Shown: positions 28,890-38,482, counted from the stretch's first letter. The stretch: 53,481 nucleotides of DNA from Acidimicrobiaceae bacterium (GCA_013044475.1 JABEUM010000162.1:1-53481), one strand, 5' to 3'. Notes: a model not told the origin generated them from the letters alone. Numbers and translations: made by a program.

Positions 28890-29936
28890 TTGGCTCAATC
28901 AGTCTCTTGGTCCACGGCGTCTGCGGTAGCTAAGCAGATAGCGAAGAGGTTCCCCTCAATAACTAGCTATGAGTTGGCCGAACTCAAGGACGACTTTGAA
29001 GAGCTTGTTCCGCAGGCCGAATCGCTAGTCTCGGAGTTAACCGGCTTGACTTCGCCTTTTGCCGCCAAGGCCCTGGTGGTGGAGAGGTCGGGTTGGATAG
29101 ACGCCAACCTCAAGAGTTACCAGCGGATCTTGGAATCGGTCAAGGGCGGGATTCTCAACGAGGCACCAATCGTCGGGATGGACTATGTCGCTGGAGCTCA
29201 GGTCGGCGCGCTAATCGGTTATATATCCTCAAGGGTGCTCGGCCAGTACGATCTGATATTTGGCTCCTCCGAGGCCGAAACGGGAGGCTCAATCTATTTT
29301 GTCGGGTCTAATCTCGTCGCCTTAGAAAGAAACTTCGGTTTTCCTAAGAAACAGTTTCGCCTGTGGGTCGCCCTGCACGAGATGACCCATCGCTTCCAAT
29401 TCGAAGCAATAAGTTGGCTGAAGCCGACATTTTCCGAGCTCGTTTCGACGATGCTGGAGGTAAAGACCCCGACGCCGTCAGACTTTATCAACGTAGCAAT
29501 TCGGGTCTTCGACTCGATAAAGGACGGCAAGAATCCGATTCCGCCTGGTGGGCTAGCCGAGCTTCTGGCTTCAAAAGAGCAGGCAGACGCGCTTGAGAAG
29601 ATAACAGTGCTTATGTCAATAGCTGAAGGACACGGGGATTGGGTGATGAATCGGGCCGCCAAGGAGGAGATTCCAGAGGCCTATCGTTTTCATTCGCTCC
29701 TCTCTACGAGGCGCACATCGGCGAGCGGAGTTGCCAAGGTATTGGGTCAGCTTTTGGGGCTCGAGGCGAAGATGAAACAGTACGAGGTTGGAGAGAAATT
29801 TATCGAGGCCATCGAGGGCCAGAGACCGGGGGCGATTGATGACCTTTTCGAGTCTAGAGAGAATCTCCCGACTTTGGCCGAGCTAGCAGAACCTACTCTT
29901 TGGCTTTCTAGAGTAAAAGGGGTTGGGCTCAAATAA
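28890..29936 (+). CDS. Zinc-dependent metalloprotease (DUF2342)
   Basis: A 348-residue protein of the actinobacterial DUF2342 family (also annotated as a coenzyme F420 biosynthesis-associated hydrolase). The metal motif HEMTHRFQFEA (HExxH) lies near residue 165, and EGHGDWVM near 255 may supply a third ligand. FGSSEAETGGSIYFVGSNL is a family landmark. A TTG start follows GGGAGG. The gene precedes tilS, as it does in other actinobacteria. Substrate and role are unknown. Confidence 0.88.
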   Translation: MAQSVSWSTASAVAKQIAKRFPSITSYELAELKDDFEELVPQAESLVSELTGLTSPFAAKALVVERSGWIDANLKSYQRILESVKGGILNEAPIVGMDYVAGAQVGALIGYISSRVLGQYDLIFGSSEAETGGSIYFVGSNLVALERNFGFPKKQFRLWVALHEMTHRFQFEAISWLKPTFSELVSTMLEVKTPTPSDFINVAIRVFDSIKDGKNPIPPGGLAELLASKEQADALEKITVLMSIAEGHGDWVMNRAAKEEIPEAYRFHSLLSTRRTSASGVAKVLGQLLGLEAKMKQYEVGEKFIEAIEGQRPGAIDDLFESRENLPTLAELAEPTLWLSRVKGVGLK

Positions 29937-29976
29937 CCGCCGGTACCCGGCTGGTTGTAAGGGCGGATAGAAGCTG

Positions 29977-30972
29977 GTGAGTATGTTCGGTGTTCGCCCA
30001 TCTGAAGAACCCCTGTGGTCGGTTCTCAATCGGGGCCTCGGCCGGGCTGGTATAGATATCTTGGATATCCTTGGCCGTTGCAACTTCCCGCCTAGCAAGG
30101 GTGAAAACGGCGCTTCGGCGCAGTACTACGACTGCGCGGTGTCGGGTGGACAGGACTCGCTGAGCCTGGTAATTCTGGCAAAGCTCAGGGGTCTGGCTCC
30201 GCGTGCTCTCCATGTCGACCACGGAATCAGAGAGGGATCCTCTTCAGAAGGTCTCCTTTTAAAAGAGATGCTCCTTCCGTTTGATATCCCGGTTTTCTGC
30301 TACAAAATTAAGGTTGAAGAGGGCCCTAACCTCGAAGAACGTGCTCGTGAGATGAGACGCCGAGTCCTCCCAGAAGGCGTGGCAACCGGCCACACACTGG
30401 ACGATCAAGCCGAGACGATGATGATAAACCTTCTCCGGGGCGCCGGACTAAAGGGACTCTCGGCGATGGAGCCCTCATATCAAAAACCCCTCTTGGGACT
30501 TCGAAGATTTCAGACAGGGGCGGTCTGTGAAGCGATCGGCATCGAGCCGATCATCGATCCTTCCAACCAAGATCCCAGATTTCTAAGGAATAGGGTTAGG
30601 CACGAACTCCTCCCCTTGATGGCCGAGATAGCCAATAGGGACGTCTCGTCCATTATCGTCCGGCAGTCGAGACTATTTCGTTCAGAAGACGCCTACTTGG
30701 CCTCCACCGCTAAGTCCTTGTCGAGGCTAAAGCCAGCCGATTTGAAGTCCCAGGATATAGTCCTATTACGCCGTTATATTCGCCAAGAAATCGAGAGGAT
30801 ATGCAACCTTCGACTGGACCAAGCGACAACGGAGAGGGTGCTAAGCGTAATTGTCGGAGAGAATCGGAGTGCAAACCTTCCCGGTGGATTTATCTTTAGG
30901 CGCCGACAAAAGAGGTTCGAGATTCTAAATGAGCGGGGAATTCTGGTCTCGACAATCGGGGACGCGGAATAA
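29977..30972 (+). CDS. tilS: tRNA(Ile)-lysidine synthetase
   Basis: Modifies C34 of the CAU-anticodon isoleucine tRNA to lysidine, an essential step. The P-loop SGGQDSLSLVILAKL, HVDHGIR, and the GHTLDDQAETMMINLLRGAGLKGLSAM block identify it. LRNRVRHELLPLM is the usual later landmark. The protein has 331 residues, with a shortened C-terminal domain compared to the longest members. Start at GTG 29977, with an ATG six nt on as alternative. Upstream of hpt, as in related genomes. Confidence 0.92.
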   Translation: MSMFGVRPSEEPLWSVLNRGLGRAGIDILDILGRCNFPPSKGENGASAQYYDCAVSGGQDSLSLVILAKLRGLAPRALHVDHGIREGSSSEGLLLKEMLLPFDIPVFCYKIKVEEGPNLEERAREMRRRVLPEGVATGHTLDDQAETMMINLLRGAGLKGLSAMEPSYQKPLLGLRRFQTGAVCEAIGIEPIIDPSNQDPRFLRNRVRHELLPLMAEIANRDVSSIIVRQSRLFRSEDAYLASTAKSLSRLKPADLKSQDIVLLRRYIRQEIERICNLRLDQATTERVLSVIVGENRSANLPGGFIFRRRQKRFEILNERGILVSTIGDAE

Positions 30973-31065
30973 GTTTAGAGACGTAACAGGTATATCACCC
31001 GTGGGCTCGTCCCATTTGGCGGCGTACTCTGTAAAAGGTTATTTGCGAACTACGGAGGCGGAAAA

Positions 31066-31611
31066 TTGGGCTGGCAGGACGATCCATCGCTTGGCAAGGT
31101 CGTGATAGACGAAAAACAGCTTAATGAGAGGGTGGAACAGCTAGCGGCGCAGATCTCGATTGATTACAGCGGTAAGACGGTCCTGTTGATTGGAGTCCTA
31201 AAAGGCGCAATCATGTTCATTTCCGATCTCGCAAGGGCGATCACCGTTCCGGTAGAGTTCGACTTCATGGCGGTCTCGTCCTATGGCAGCTCGACAAAGA
31301 CCTCCGGAGTAGTCAGGATCATTAAGGACTTAGACGCGGATCTAAGCGGAAAGCACGTGTTGATCGTCGAGGACATAGTCGATTCCGGACTGACCCTGAG
31401 CTACCTTATGCGAAATCTCTCTCAAAGGGGGCCAGCGTCATTGGGCGTCGTAGCACTGCTGGTGAAGGTCGGTATTCAATACGCTCCGCTAGATCTCAAG
31501 TATGTAGGCTTCGAAATCCCGCCGGAGTTCGTAGTGGGCTACGGCCTTGACGTCTCCGAGAGATACAGGAATCTCCCATTTATCGCCGAGTACATCGGAT
31601 CGGAGGAGTAG
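31066..31611 (+). CDS. hpt: Hypoxanthine phosphoribosyltransferase
   Basis: Converts hypoxanthine or guanine plus PRPP to IMP or GMP. The PRPP loop VLIVEDIVDSGLTL and the flexible loop VSSYGSSTKTSG are present. The length of 181 residues is standard. The TTG start at 31066 has GGAGG 7 nt upstream. The folE start follows the stop without a gap. In many actinobacteria ftsH sits between them; it is absent here. Confidence 0.94.
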   Translation: MGWQDDPSLGKVVIDEKQLNERVEQLAAQISIDYSGKTVLLIGVLKGAIMFISDLARAITVPVEFDFMAVSSYGSSTKTSGVVRIIKDLDADLSGKHVLIVEDIVDSGLTLSYLMRNLSQRGPASLGVVALLVKVGIQYAPLDLKYVGFEIPPEFVVGYGLDVSERYRNLPFIAEYIGSEE

Positions 31612-32217
31612 GTGTCAGCTTCACCCAATCGTAACTTTGACCGGGTCGAGCTAGAGGCCACTATTAGAAAACTGATAGAACTCATCGGTGAGGACCCCGA
31701 GTCCATAGAGCTAAAGGCCACCCCTAAGAGGGTGGCTGAGATGTACGAGGAGATCCTTTCGGGAAGGAATGTAGACCCCGCTGATATCCTGGCCGAGACC
31801 TATGAAGCCGATCACGATGAGATGGTTATGGTTAGCGGGATCAGATTTAGCTCGATGTGCGAGCATCACCTGCTTCCCTTCTTTGGGGTGGCGCACGTCG
31901 CTTATATTCCAAACCTCTCTGGGCGCATAGTTGGCATCTCGAAGTTGGCCAAGTTGGTAGAAGCCCTTGCAATGAGGCTCCAGGTCCAAGAGAGGATGAC
32001 TAAGGAGATAGCGGAGAGCATCGTAGCGCAGCTAAAACCTCAGGGAGTAATGGTGGTAGTCGAGGCCGAGCACCTCTGTATGGCGATAAGGGGAGTAAAG
32101 TCACCCGGCTCTAAGGTGGTTACCTCGAGCGTAAGGGGAAGGTTTAGGAAGGACCCCTTGACGAGATCTGAGGCTCTACAACTCATCGGTAGGGAACGTG
32201 GATGGGGGATGCCGTGA
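31612..32217 (+). CDS. folE: GTP cyclohydrolase I
   Basis: First enzyme of folate synthesis, converting GTP to dihydroneopterin triphosphate. The zinc and catalytic landmarks are SSMCEHHLLPFFGVAHVAYIP and the later EAEHLCMAIRG. It starts with GTG directly after the hpt stop and overlaps folP by 4 nt if folP starts at its GTG. Confidence 0.96.
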   Translation: MSASPNRNFDRVELEATIRKLIELIGEDPESIELKATPKRVAEMYEEILSGRNVDPADILAETYEADHDEMVMVSGIRFSSMCEHHLLPFFGVAHVAYIPNLSGRIVGISKLAKLVEALAMRLQVQERMTKEIAESIVAQLKPQGVMVVVEAEHLCMAIRGVKSPGSKVVTSSVRGRFRKDPLTRSEALQLIGRERGWGMP

Positions 32218-33008
32218 TCCAAAGGGCAAAGATCATGGGAATCTTGAACGTCACCCCAGACTCTTTTTCCGATGGGGGGAACTACCTGAAGGCGGAGACG
32301 GCCGTTATCCGAGCTCACGAGCTGATACGCGAGGGTGCAGACATCATCGATGTAGGCGGGGAGTCGACACGACCTGGATCCGACTCGATCGACGTTGAAG
32401 AGGAGTTGAGGAGGGTACTGCCGGTCATAAAGGAGATCTCCTCATTTGCTGTGGTCTCAATCGACACCAAGAAGGCCGAGGTTGCGTCCTTGGCGGTCGA
32501 AAACGGAGCGACGATTATAAACGATATCTCGGCGAGCCTCGCGGAGGTAGCGAGGGATACCGGCGCTGTGTGGATAGCAATGCACATGCAGGGTGAACCC
32601 AAGACGATGCAGCTAGACCCGCACTATGAAGAGGTCGTCGGAGAGGTGAGAGATTATCTCGCTGCCAAGCTCGAGTGGGCAAGATCAATCGGCGTTAGCG
32701 AGACTTGGATAGATCCCGGCCTTGGTTTTGGCAAGACTAAAGAGCAAAATATGGCCCTTCTTCGGGCAACTCGGCGCTTCGTTGAACTCGGAGTTCCCGT
32801 TCTCATTGGGGCCTCTAGGAAGGGATTTTTGACTGAGTTTATGGAGCCAGAGATCCGATTATCCCCCCCTCTTCCTAAAGAGAGAGTCTCAGAGAGCGTC
32901 CAAGCTGCGCTAATGGCAGTGAAAGGCGGAGCAGGGATAGTCAGAGTGCACGACGTCAAGGCGACCAAAGCCGCATTGGATTCCCTCTATGAGGCCGATA
33001 ATGCCTGA
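32214..33008 (+). CDS. folP: Dihydropteroate synthase
   Basis: Condenses pterin pyrophosphate with p-aminobenzoate. Landmarks are IMGILNVTPDSFSDGG near the start, DVGGESTRPGS, the MHMQGEPKTM region, IDPGLGFGKT and GASRKGFL. I place the start at GTG 32214, giving a 4-nt GTGA overlap with folE like the other junctions here and GGGGGA five nt upstream; an ATG at 32202 is possible. The sulfonamide target. Confidence 0.95.
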   Translation: MIQRAKIMGILNVTPDSFSDGGNYLKAETAVIRAHELIREGADIIDVGGESTRPGSDSIDVEEELRRVLPVIKEISSFAVVSIDTKKAEVASLAVENGATIINDISASLAEVARDTGAVWIAMHMQGEPKTMQLDPHYEEVVGEVRDYLAAKLEWARSIGVSETWIDPGLGFGKTKEQNMALLRATRRFVELGVPVLIGASRKGFLTEFMEPEIRLSPPLPKERVSESVQAALMAVKGGAGIVRVHDVKATKAALDSLYEADNA

Positions 33009-33010
33009 GC

Positions 33011-33445
33011 ATGTACGACATTTCGGTTTCTCATTTAAGCGCCCAAATGACTGAGAGAACCACGAGTATTCAAATCGAGATCAACGATCTTGAGATGATG
33101 GTACATATCGGCGTCGGCGAACAAGAGAGGTCAGAAGCGCAGCCGATAAGGTTTGACGTCGTATTGACCCTCGAGACCAGCCTCGAAAATCGTAACGACC
33201 CTTTGGACGAGCTTTCTTCTAGCGTCGACTATGTGGCGGTTTTGGAGATTGTCGATGAGCTAGTTGGGACGGGACCAAAAAGAAAGCTTCTAGAGACACT
33301 GGCTAACGACATCGCTCGGAGGTGTTTAGCCCTGCCCAAGGTGGAGCGAGTGGAGGTCGCAGTGACCAAATTGCTCCCGCCGGTCCCATTCGAGTTGCGG
33401 TCGGTGTCTGCGAGGCTAAAGCTAGCAAAACTACCAGATGAGTAG
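33011..33445 (+). CDS. folB: Dihydroneopterin aldolase
   Basis: Cleaves dihydroneopterin to 6-hydroxymethyl-dihydropterin. HIGVGEQERSEAQPIRFDV, the SSSVDYVAV segment and the catalytic lysine in VTKLLPPVPF fit the family. The N-terminus is about 20 residues longer than usual. An in-frame ATG at 33047 would give the typical length, and neither start has a strong SD. Overlaps folK by 8 nt. Confidence 0.9.
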   Translation: MYDISVSHLSAQMTERTTSIQIEINDLEMMVHIGVGEQERSEAQPIRFDVVLTLETSLENRNDPLDELSSSVDYVAVLEIVDELVGTGPKRKLLETLANDIARRCLALPKVERVEVAVTKLLPPVPFELRSVSARLKLAKLPDE

Positions 33446-33962
33446 CGAGAAGATTTATCGCTGTCTCGTCGCAATTGGTTCTAATCTTGGCGACAGGGAC
33501 GCCTACGTCAAGGTGGCGATAGCTGAATTGGAGGGGATCTCCTCCTTTTTTATGATCTCGAATCTTTATGAGACAGCTCCCGTTGGCACGCTAGGCGAGC
33601 AGGGGAAGTACCTGAATCTCGTGGCTTTGCTCGTGACCACGCTCGATCCGGATGCCCTGATCGACTACCTGCTCGATATTGAAGCAAAAAACCAGAGGGT
33701 CAGGGGTGAGATAAATGCCGCCAGGACCCTTGATCTTGACATCTTGTACGTCTACGGATTTAGCTCAAAGACAGAAAAGTTGATCCTTCCACACCCTCGA
33801 ATGGCCGAGAGGGCATTTGTTATAGCGCCACTGCTGGACGTCGATCCGGTGCTGGCATTCTCCATCTCGCCCAAGTTGGCGGACTCAATCGTCAGGCGAG
33901 AGAAAGCTATCGGTAGAGAGGTGGCCGACGGTGTCGTCTTTCTGGGACAGCACCTTCAGTAG
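33438..33962 (+). CDS. folK: 6-hydroxymethyl-dihydropterin pyrophosphokinase
   Basis: Makes the activated pterin used by FolP. Motifs: AIGSNLGDRDAY at the N-terminus, YETAPVGTL, the magnesium-binding RTLDLDILYV and PHPRMAERAFVIAPL. The length of 174 residues is usual. It overlaps folB by 8 nt and completes the folE-P-B-K cluster. A gap of about 80 nt then separates it from panC. Confidence 0.95.
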   Translation: MSSEKIYRCLVAIGSNLGDRDAYVKVAIAELEGISSFFMISNLYETAPVGTLGEQGKYLNLVALLVTTLDPDALIDYLLDIEAKNQRVRGEINAARTLDLDILYVYGFSSKTEKLILPHPRMAERAFVIAPLLDVDPVLAFSISPKLADSIVRREKAIGREVADGVVFLGQHLQ

Positions 33963-34043
33963 CATTCCCGAGCAGCTAGTACGAAAGTCTGGTAGCAAAT
34001 CTTGGCTAGTTTGTTGCAGATAGGCGCGAGGTGAGGAGTCGAT

Positions 34044-34907
34044 TTGCGGGTAGTTAATCAGCTCGATGAGGCGTACCAGCTATTCAGGGATGTCCGAATG
34101 GATCGAAAAATATGCGGACTCGTCCCCACGATGGGTGCTCTGCATCAAGGACACCTTCGACTCGTCGATATAGCGCGTTCCGAATGCGACTTTTTAGCGG
34201 TCTCGATCTTTGTAAATGCGATGCAGTTCAACGACAAGGGCGACCACGAAAGGTACCCAAGGACGGTACAAGCAGACCTAGATCTGCTCGCAGCGAAGGG
34301 TGTCGATATGGTCATCCTTCCGTCGGACACCGAGATGCACCCCGAGCCTATTCAGTTCCAAGTGGTGCCATCGGGCCTTTCAGATCTGCTTGAAGGAGCG
34401 TCTAGGCCGGGTCATTTCGCTGGCGTCGCCACCGTTGTGATGAAGCTTTTTCATATACTCTCTGAGGGGCGTGCTTACTTCGGAGAAAAAGACTTTCAGC
34501 AGCTAGCGATCATCAAAAGGATGGTAGTGGAGTTTCATCTCCCGATAGCGGTGATCGGAGTGGCGATAGTGAGGGAAGCAGATGGTCTAGCGATGTCCTC
34601 AAGAAATAGCCTGTTAAGCGAAGAGGAGAGGGCGGCTGCGCCGGCGCTTCACAGCTCGATCGAGGTACTTAGGCGGGGGTATGCTTCGGGTGAGCGAAGG
34701 GTGGAAAGGCTCGTCCAGTTAGCTAAAACCGAGCTGGCCAAGGAGCCGCTTTTCAGCCTTGATTACCTCCATGTCGTAAATCCGGCTACCCTAGACCTCT
34801 TGGAGTTTGCCGAGGACGATTCTAGGATCCTTGTGGCGGCGAATATCGGCCTGGTTCGATTGATAGATAACTCGGCTGTCGGAGCGATAGATGCACAAGA
34901 GCGATAA
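34044..34907 (+). CDS. panC: Pantoate-beta-alanine ligase
   Basis: Joins pantoate and beta-alanine to give pantothenate with ATP. The HxGH-type motif PTMGALHQGHLRLV, FVNAMQF (FVNPLQF in most members, so Pro-Leu is Ala-Met here), YFGEKDFQQL and SSRNSLLS are present. The TTG start at 34044 has GAGGAG upstream. panB and panD are not in the window. The gene after it is coaX. Confidence 0.95.
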   Translation: MRVVNQLDEAYQLFRDVRMDRKICGLVPTMGALHQGHLRLVDIARSECDFLAVSIFVNAMQFNDKGDHERYPRTVQADLDLLAAKGVDMVILPSDTEMHPEPIQFQVVPSGLSDLLEGASRPGHFAGVATVVMKLFHILSEGRAYFGEKDFQQLAIIKRMVVEFHLPIAVIGVAIVREADGLAMSSRNSLLSEEERAAAPALHSSIEVLRRGYASGERRVERLVQLAKTELAKEPLFSLDYLHVVNPATLDLLEFAEDDSRILVAANIGLVRLIDNSAVGAIDAQER

Positions 34908-34923
34908 AGGGTGGTGACGGTTA

Positions 34924-35769
34924 GTGCTGTTGACGATCGACGTTGGTAATACCCAGACGGTCTTTGGTATCTACTCGAGGGACAGCCTGAAGATCCCTGG
35001 GGGAATTGATCCCGCAGCCCAAAGAACCGCTCTTCAGGGATTGACCCACCACTTCCGAATTGCGACCCGCACCGATCGGACGCCCGACGAGCACGCGCTA
35101 CTTTTGTGGCAGTTGCTCTCGATGAGCGGGATAGACGCCGAGAACTCATTCAGCGGCGCCGTGATCTCGTCATCTGCGCCTAACGTCACATTTTCATTGC
35201 GAAACATGGTAAACAGGTGGCTCAAGCTGGAGCCAGTGGTTGTTGAACCGGGGATTAAGACTTCAATGCCGATCCTCTACGACAACCCGAAGGAGGTAGG
35301 TGCCGATCGAATCGCAGACGCAGTTGCGGCTCTCGACCTATACGGCGGACCAGCCATTGTGGTGGACTTCGGCACTGCTACGACTTTTGATGCCATCAAC
35401 CAAAAAGGCGAATACTTAGGTGGCTCGATAGCTCCAGGTATAGAGATATCCCTTGATGCGTTGTATCGAAATGCCGCTGCGCTCAAGAAGGTAGAGCTGG
35501 TGGCCCCGAGATCGGTCATCGGAAGGAGTACTACTGAGTCGATTCAGTCGGGTGCTCTTTGGGGATTTGCGGGCCAAACCGACGCAATCTGTGGGCTCTT
35601 TGAAGAGATACTAGGGAAGTCCCACATTATCGGGACGGGTGGGCTGTGCTCCGTGGTAAGTCCATACACCAAGAAGATCGAACATCAGGAGCCCTGGCTT
35701 ACCCTGCACGGCCTGAGGATCATCTACGAGAAAAATATATTTACAGACAAGTTAGAGAAAAAGAGTTAG
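34924..35769 (+). CDS. coaX: Type III pantothenate kinase
   Basis: Phosphorylates pantothenate, the first committed CoA step. The DVGNTQTVFG phosphate loop is at the start; GADRIADAVAALDLYGGPAIVVDFGTATTFD carries the catalytic Asp and ATP-binding segment; GGSIAPGIEIS follows. The GTG start is 16 nt after panC, so the two may be co-transcribed. Type III enzymes use a monovalent cation and are not feedback inhibited by CoA. Confidence 0.95.
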   Translation: MLLTIDVGNTQTVFGIYSRDSLKIPGGIDPAAQRTALQGLTHHFRIATRTDRTPDEHALLLWQLLSMSGIDAENSFSGAVISSSAPNVTFSLRNMVNRWLKLEPVVVEPGIKTSMPILYDNPKEVGADRIADAVAALDLYGGPAIVVDFGTATTFDAINQKGEYLGGSIAPGIEISLDALYRNAAALKKVELVAPRSVIGRSTTESIQSGALWGFAGQTDAICGLFEEILGKSHIIGTGGLCSVVSPYTKKIEHQEPWLTLHGLRIIYEKNIFTDKLEKKS

Positions 35770-35772
35770 CAG

Positions 35773-37206
35773 ATGACAGAATCTATGCCGAAGGCCGCCT
35801 CGTTGGAGATCCCCTACTCCTTTGCCGGGACGACGAAGTTGGCCGAGGTCAGGGAGAGATTTTCCGATTTAGCCGTCGATGTGAGGTCTGGGGTCACCCT
35901 TAGGGTCGCCGGAAGGGCGATGCTAATCAGAAGGCAGGGACGACTCTGCTTTGTCGAATTGCACGACGAGAGCGCAAAGCTGCAGATCATGGCGTCGGAG
36001 AGCGAGACCCGGGACTTCGAAGCCTTCTTCTCTCTCTCCTTGGGTGATTGGGTCGGCATTGAGGGTGAAGTAATTACTTCAAGGCGTGGTGAGCTCTCAA
36101 TAATGGCCGCAAGCTGGGTACTGCTAGCGGAAAATAGGCGAGGTTTTGGAGACAAGTATCATGGGATTTCCGATCCGGACCTTCGCTACCGCCAGCGTTA
36201 TGCAGATCTCTGGGTCAACGAGAAGTCTCGGGAGAATCTGAAGATCCGATTCAAGACCGTTTCGGAGATCAGGAAGTTCCTCGCCGAGAGGGATTTTATC
36301 GAAGTAGAGACACCGCTTTTGCACCCGATCGCGTCTGGAGCTACTGCGAAGCCGTTCGTTACCCACCACAATGCCCTCTCGATGGACCTCTATCTGAGGG
36401 TCGCCCCAGAGCTATACCTCAAGAGGCTGATTGTCGGTGGTTTTGAAAAGGTCTATGAAATAGGTAGGAGCTTCAGGAACGAAGGAATTTCGCCCAGACA
36501 TAATCCCGAATTTACCATGTTGGAGCTCTACCAGGCCTATGTGGATTTTTCCTCGATTATGGAACTGACCGAGGAACTGGTGGCTCAGGCAGCAATCGGA
36601 ACCTTGGGCAGTCCGATCATTACCTATCAGGGCATGACCATCGACCTCTCACCACCTTGGAGGAGGGTGACAATGGAGGAGGCCATCTCTGAGGCGATCG
36701 GTTTCGAGGTTCGTATGGATATGGGGCGTGAGAAGCTAGCGTCGCTGGTGAAAGAGCGAAATGGCAATGCCGCAGACTCCTTTGGAGAAGGAAAGCTGTT
36801 ACTGGAACTCTTTGAGCTGGTCGCAGAGGAAGGTCTCATCCAACCGACCTTCGTATATGATCATCCGGTCGAAATCTCTCCTCTTGCTAGAGATCACAGG
36901 ACTAGGCCCAAGTTCGTCGAGAGATTTGAGGCTTTTATCGCCGGAAGGGAACTCGCCAATGCATTTTCGGAACTCGCCGACCCGGACGAGCAGAGGAGAC
37001 GCTTTGAAGACCAGGTCAGGGCGAAAGAGGCCGGAGATGAAGAGGCGATGGGTCTCGACCAGGACTACATACGAGCCCTTGAATACGGCATGCCTCCTAC
37101 TGGCGGGCTAGGAATAGGGATAGACCGCCTGGCTATGCTCTTGTGTGACGAAGCGCAGATTCGCGAAGTGGTAGCTTTCCCAGCACTCCGTCCCGAGCAG
37201 GGCTAG
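35773..37206 (+). CDS. lysS: Lysyl-tRNA synthetase (class II)
   Basis: Charges tRNA-Lys. An N-terminal OB-fold anticodon-binding domain (residues about 40-140) precedes the catalytic core. Class II motif 1 is around FIEVETPLLHPIASGATAKPF, motif 2 is around YEIGRSFRNEGISPRHNPEFTMLELYQAY, and motif 3 is GLGIGIDRLAML. At 477 residues it is slightly short at the N-terminus. It starts 3 nt after coaX. Its stop codon overlaps the stop of the convergent polyprenyl synthase gene in one CTAG. Confidence 0.96.
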   Translation: MTESMPKAASLEIPYSFAGTTKLAEVRERFSDLAVDVRSGVTLRVAGRAMLIRRQGRLCFVELHDESAKLQIMASESETRDFEAFFSLSLGDWVGIEGEVITSRRGELSIMAASWVLLAENRRGFGDKYHGISDPDLRYRQRYADLWVNEKSRENLKIRFKTVSEIRKFLAERDFIEVETPLLHPIASGATAKPFVTHHNALSMDLYLRVAPELYLKRLIVGGFEKVYEIGRSFRNEGISPRHNPEFTMLELYQAYVDFSSIMELTEELVAQAAIGTLGSPIITYQGMTIDLSPPWRRVTMEEAISEAIGFEVRMDMGREKLASLVKERNGNAADSFGEGKLLLELFELVAEEGLIQPTFVYDHPVEISPLARDHRTRPKFVERFEAFIAGRELANAFSELADPDEQRRRFEDQVRAKEAGDEEAMGLDQDYIRALEYGMPPTGGLGIGIDRLAMLLCDEAQIREVVAFPALRPEQG

Positions 37207-38216
37207 CTTCGAGCGGCTGTGCCGGTGGATCTGAATTCTGCGATGGATCCCAAAAGTCCTAGGCAGAGTTCTGCGATCGAGGTGGAGTAAGGATCGGCCA
37301 GGTCTGAGGCTAACTCCTTGGTCTTTTGGTAGTACCCTGCTGCGATTTCGTAGCAACCATCTATCGATTTAGACTTGATTATCAACTTTGTAGCCAGCGG
37401 CAGGGTCTCTTCCTGCACCTTGTCGTTGAGGATGGCTCTTAGTTCAGCACCGACGTCGGATGACTCCAACGCCAGGATCACTGGAAGGTTGTAGACCCCT
37501 TCGATCAGGTCTTGCCCAGGTAGCTTGCCGAGTTCCTGTCTGTTTGCGGCTATATCTAAAACGTCGTCCCTGATCTGAAAGAGCATTCCGAAGTTGTGCC
37601 CAATTTCGGTCAAGAGGTCGACCCGACTACGTTCTCCTTGCGCGGTTAGGGCCCCGATTCTCGCCGAGGTTGCCATCAAAGAAGCCGTCTTGCCCGATAT
37701 AGCGTGGAAGTACTCCTCTTTGGTGCGGTCCGGGTTGAATCCGGCTTTAACCTCAGCGATCTGACCCTCGCACATCTCGGCGAGGGTGTCGGCCAAAAGC
37801 TCAGCGATTTCCGAACCCAGTCGGGCCGCTATCCCCGCTGCCCTTGCGAGAAGGAAGTCTCCGCTGACTACTGCGATTAGGTTTCCCCAGCGAGCATTGA
37901 CCGAGACTACGCCTCTTCGCTCGTTCGCCTCATCCATGACGTCGTCATGGTAAAGGGAGGCTAGATGGACGAGTTCGACTGCGGATGCGCCACGAATCAC
38001 TCCGATCGGGGCGTCTTTGGCAACGGCCCGAGCGGCCGCAAGGGCTAGAATCGGCCTGATTCTCTTGCCGCCGGCTTCGATTAGATGGGTTGCGACTTCT
38101 GAGAGGACTGGGTCTGAAGTCTCGACGGAGAGACGAAGCTCCGCCTCTATTTTCTCGAGGTCTTCCCCCGGGACCCTAACTGTGTTCAAATTTATCGGCT
38201 GCACTTCAATAAACAC
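37203..38216 (-). CDS. Trans-polyprenyl diphosphate synthase
   Basis: Makes a medium or long prenyl diphosphate, probably for the menaquinone side chain. The first aspartate motif is LYHDDVMDEANERRG, the second QIRDDVLDIAANRQELGK. GGKRIRPIL lies in the expected place. I place the start at GTG 38216. The frame stays open to 38375, but that longer form would overlap the plus-strand gene at 38285 and adds a composition unlike the family. Product chain length cannot be read from the sequence. The gene is convergent with lysS and its stop codon shares CTAG with it. Confidence 0.88.
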   Translation of the reverse strand: MFIEVQPINLNTVRVPGEDLEKIEAELRLSVETSDPVLSEVATHLIEAGGKRIRPILALAAARAVAKDAPIGVIRGASAVELVHLASLYHDDVMDEANERRGVVSVNARWGNLIAVVSGDFLLARAAGIAARLGSEIAELLADTLAEMCEGQIAEVKAGFNPDRTKEEYFHAISGKTASLMATSARIGALTAQGERSRVDLLTEIGHNFGMLFQIRDDVLDIAANRQELGKLPGQDLIEGVYNLPVILALESSDVGAELRAILNDKVQEETLPLATKLIIKSKSIDGCYEIAAGYYQKTKELASDLADPYSTSIAELCLGLLGSIAEFRSTGTAARS

Positions 38217-38284
38217 TAGGGCAAACGCGAGGATTTGTGCTAAATACCACCGATGAAACCATGCTCTAAAAGGAGTGTCCTGCT

Positions 38285-38482
38285 TTGAGGCGAGTTCTCG
38301 CTGACATCTTTGAGGCCGGCTTGACCAGGCAGTATGAGGTGTCTTTGTCCTCCGGGGGAGTTCTGGCAGGGACATGGAGCCCGGCGATATTTTTCATCCA
38401 CAACCTTGTCGAGCAATTTGGAAAAGGCGCTTTAGCGTCAAAGACCGCCACAGAGTTGCTGGGTCCGACCGTAGTGAGGTAG
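38285..38482 (+). CDS. Small protein of unknown function
   Basis: A 65-residue frame beginning TTG with AAAAGGAG ten nt upstream. It reads RRVLADIFEAGLTRQYEVS and then a stretch with GTWSPAIFFIHNLVEQFG. No family is recognised. It is divergent from the polyprenyl synthase, and next comes a TnpB remnant. The ribosome binding site is the main support; it could still be chance. Confidence 0.35.
   Translation: MRRVLADIFEAGLTRQYEVSLSSGGVLAGTWSPAIFFIHNLVEQFGKGALASKTATELLGPTVVR

Noticed and set aside
38217-38375. N-terminal extension of the polyprenyl synthase to 38375
   Set aside because: The extra 53 residues are unlike the family and overlap a divergent gene; a GTG at 38216 gives the expected length.
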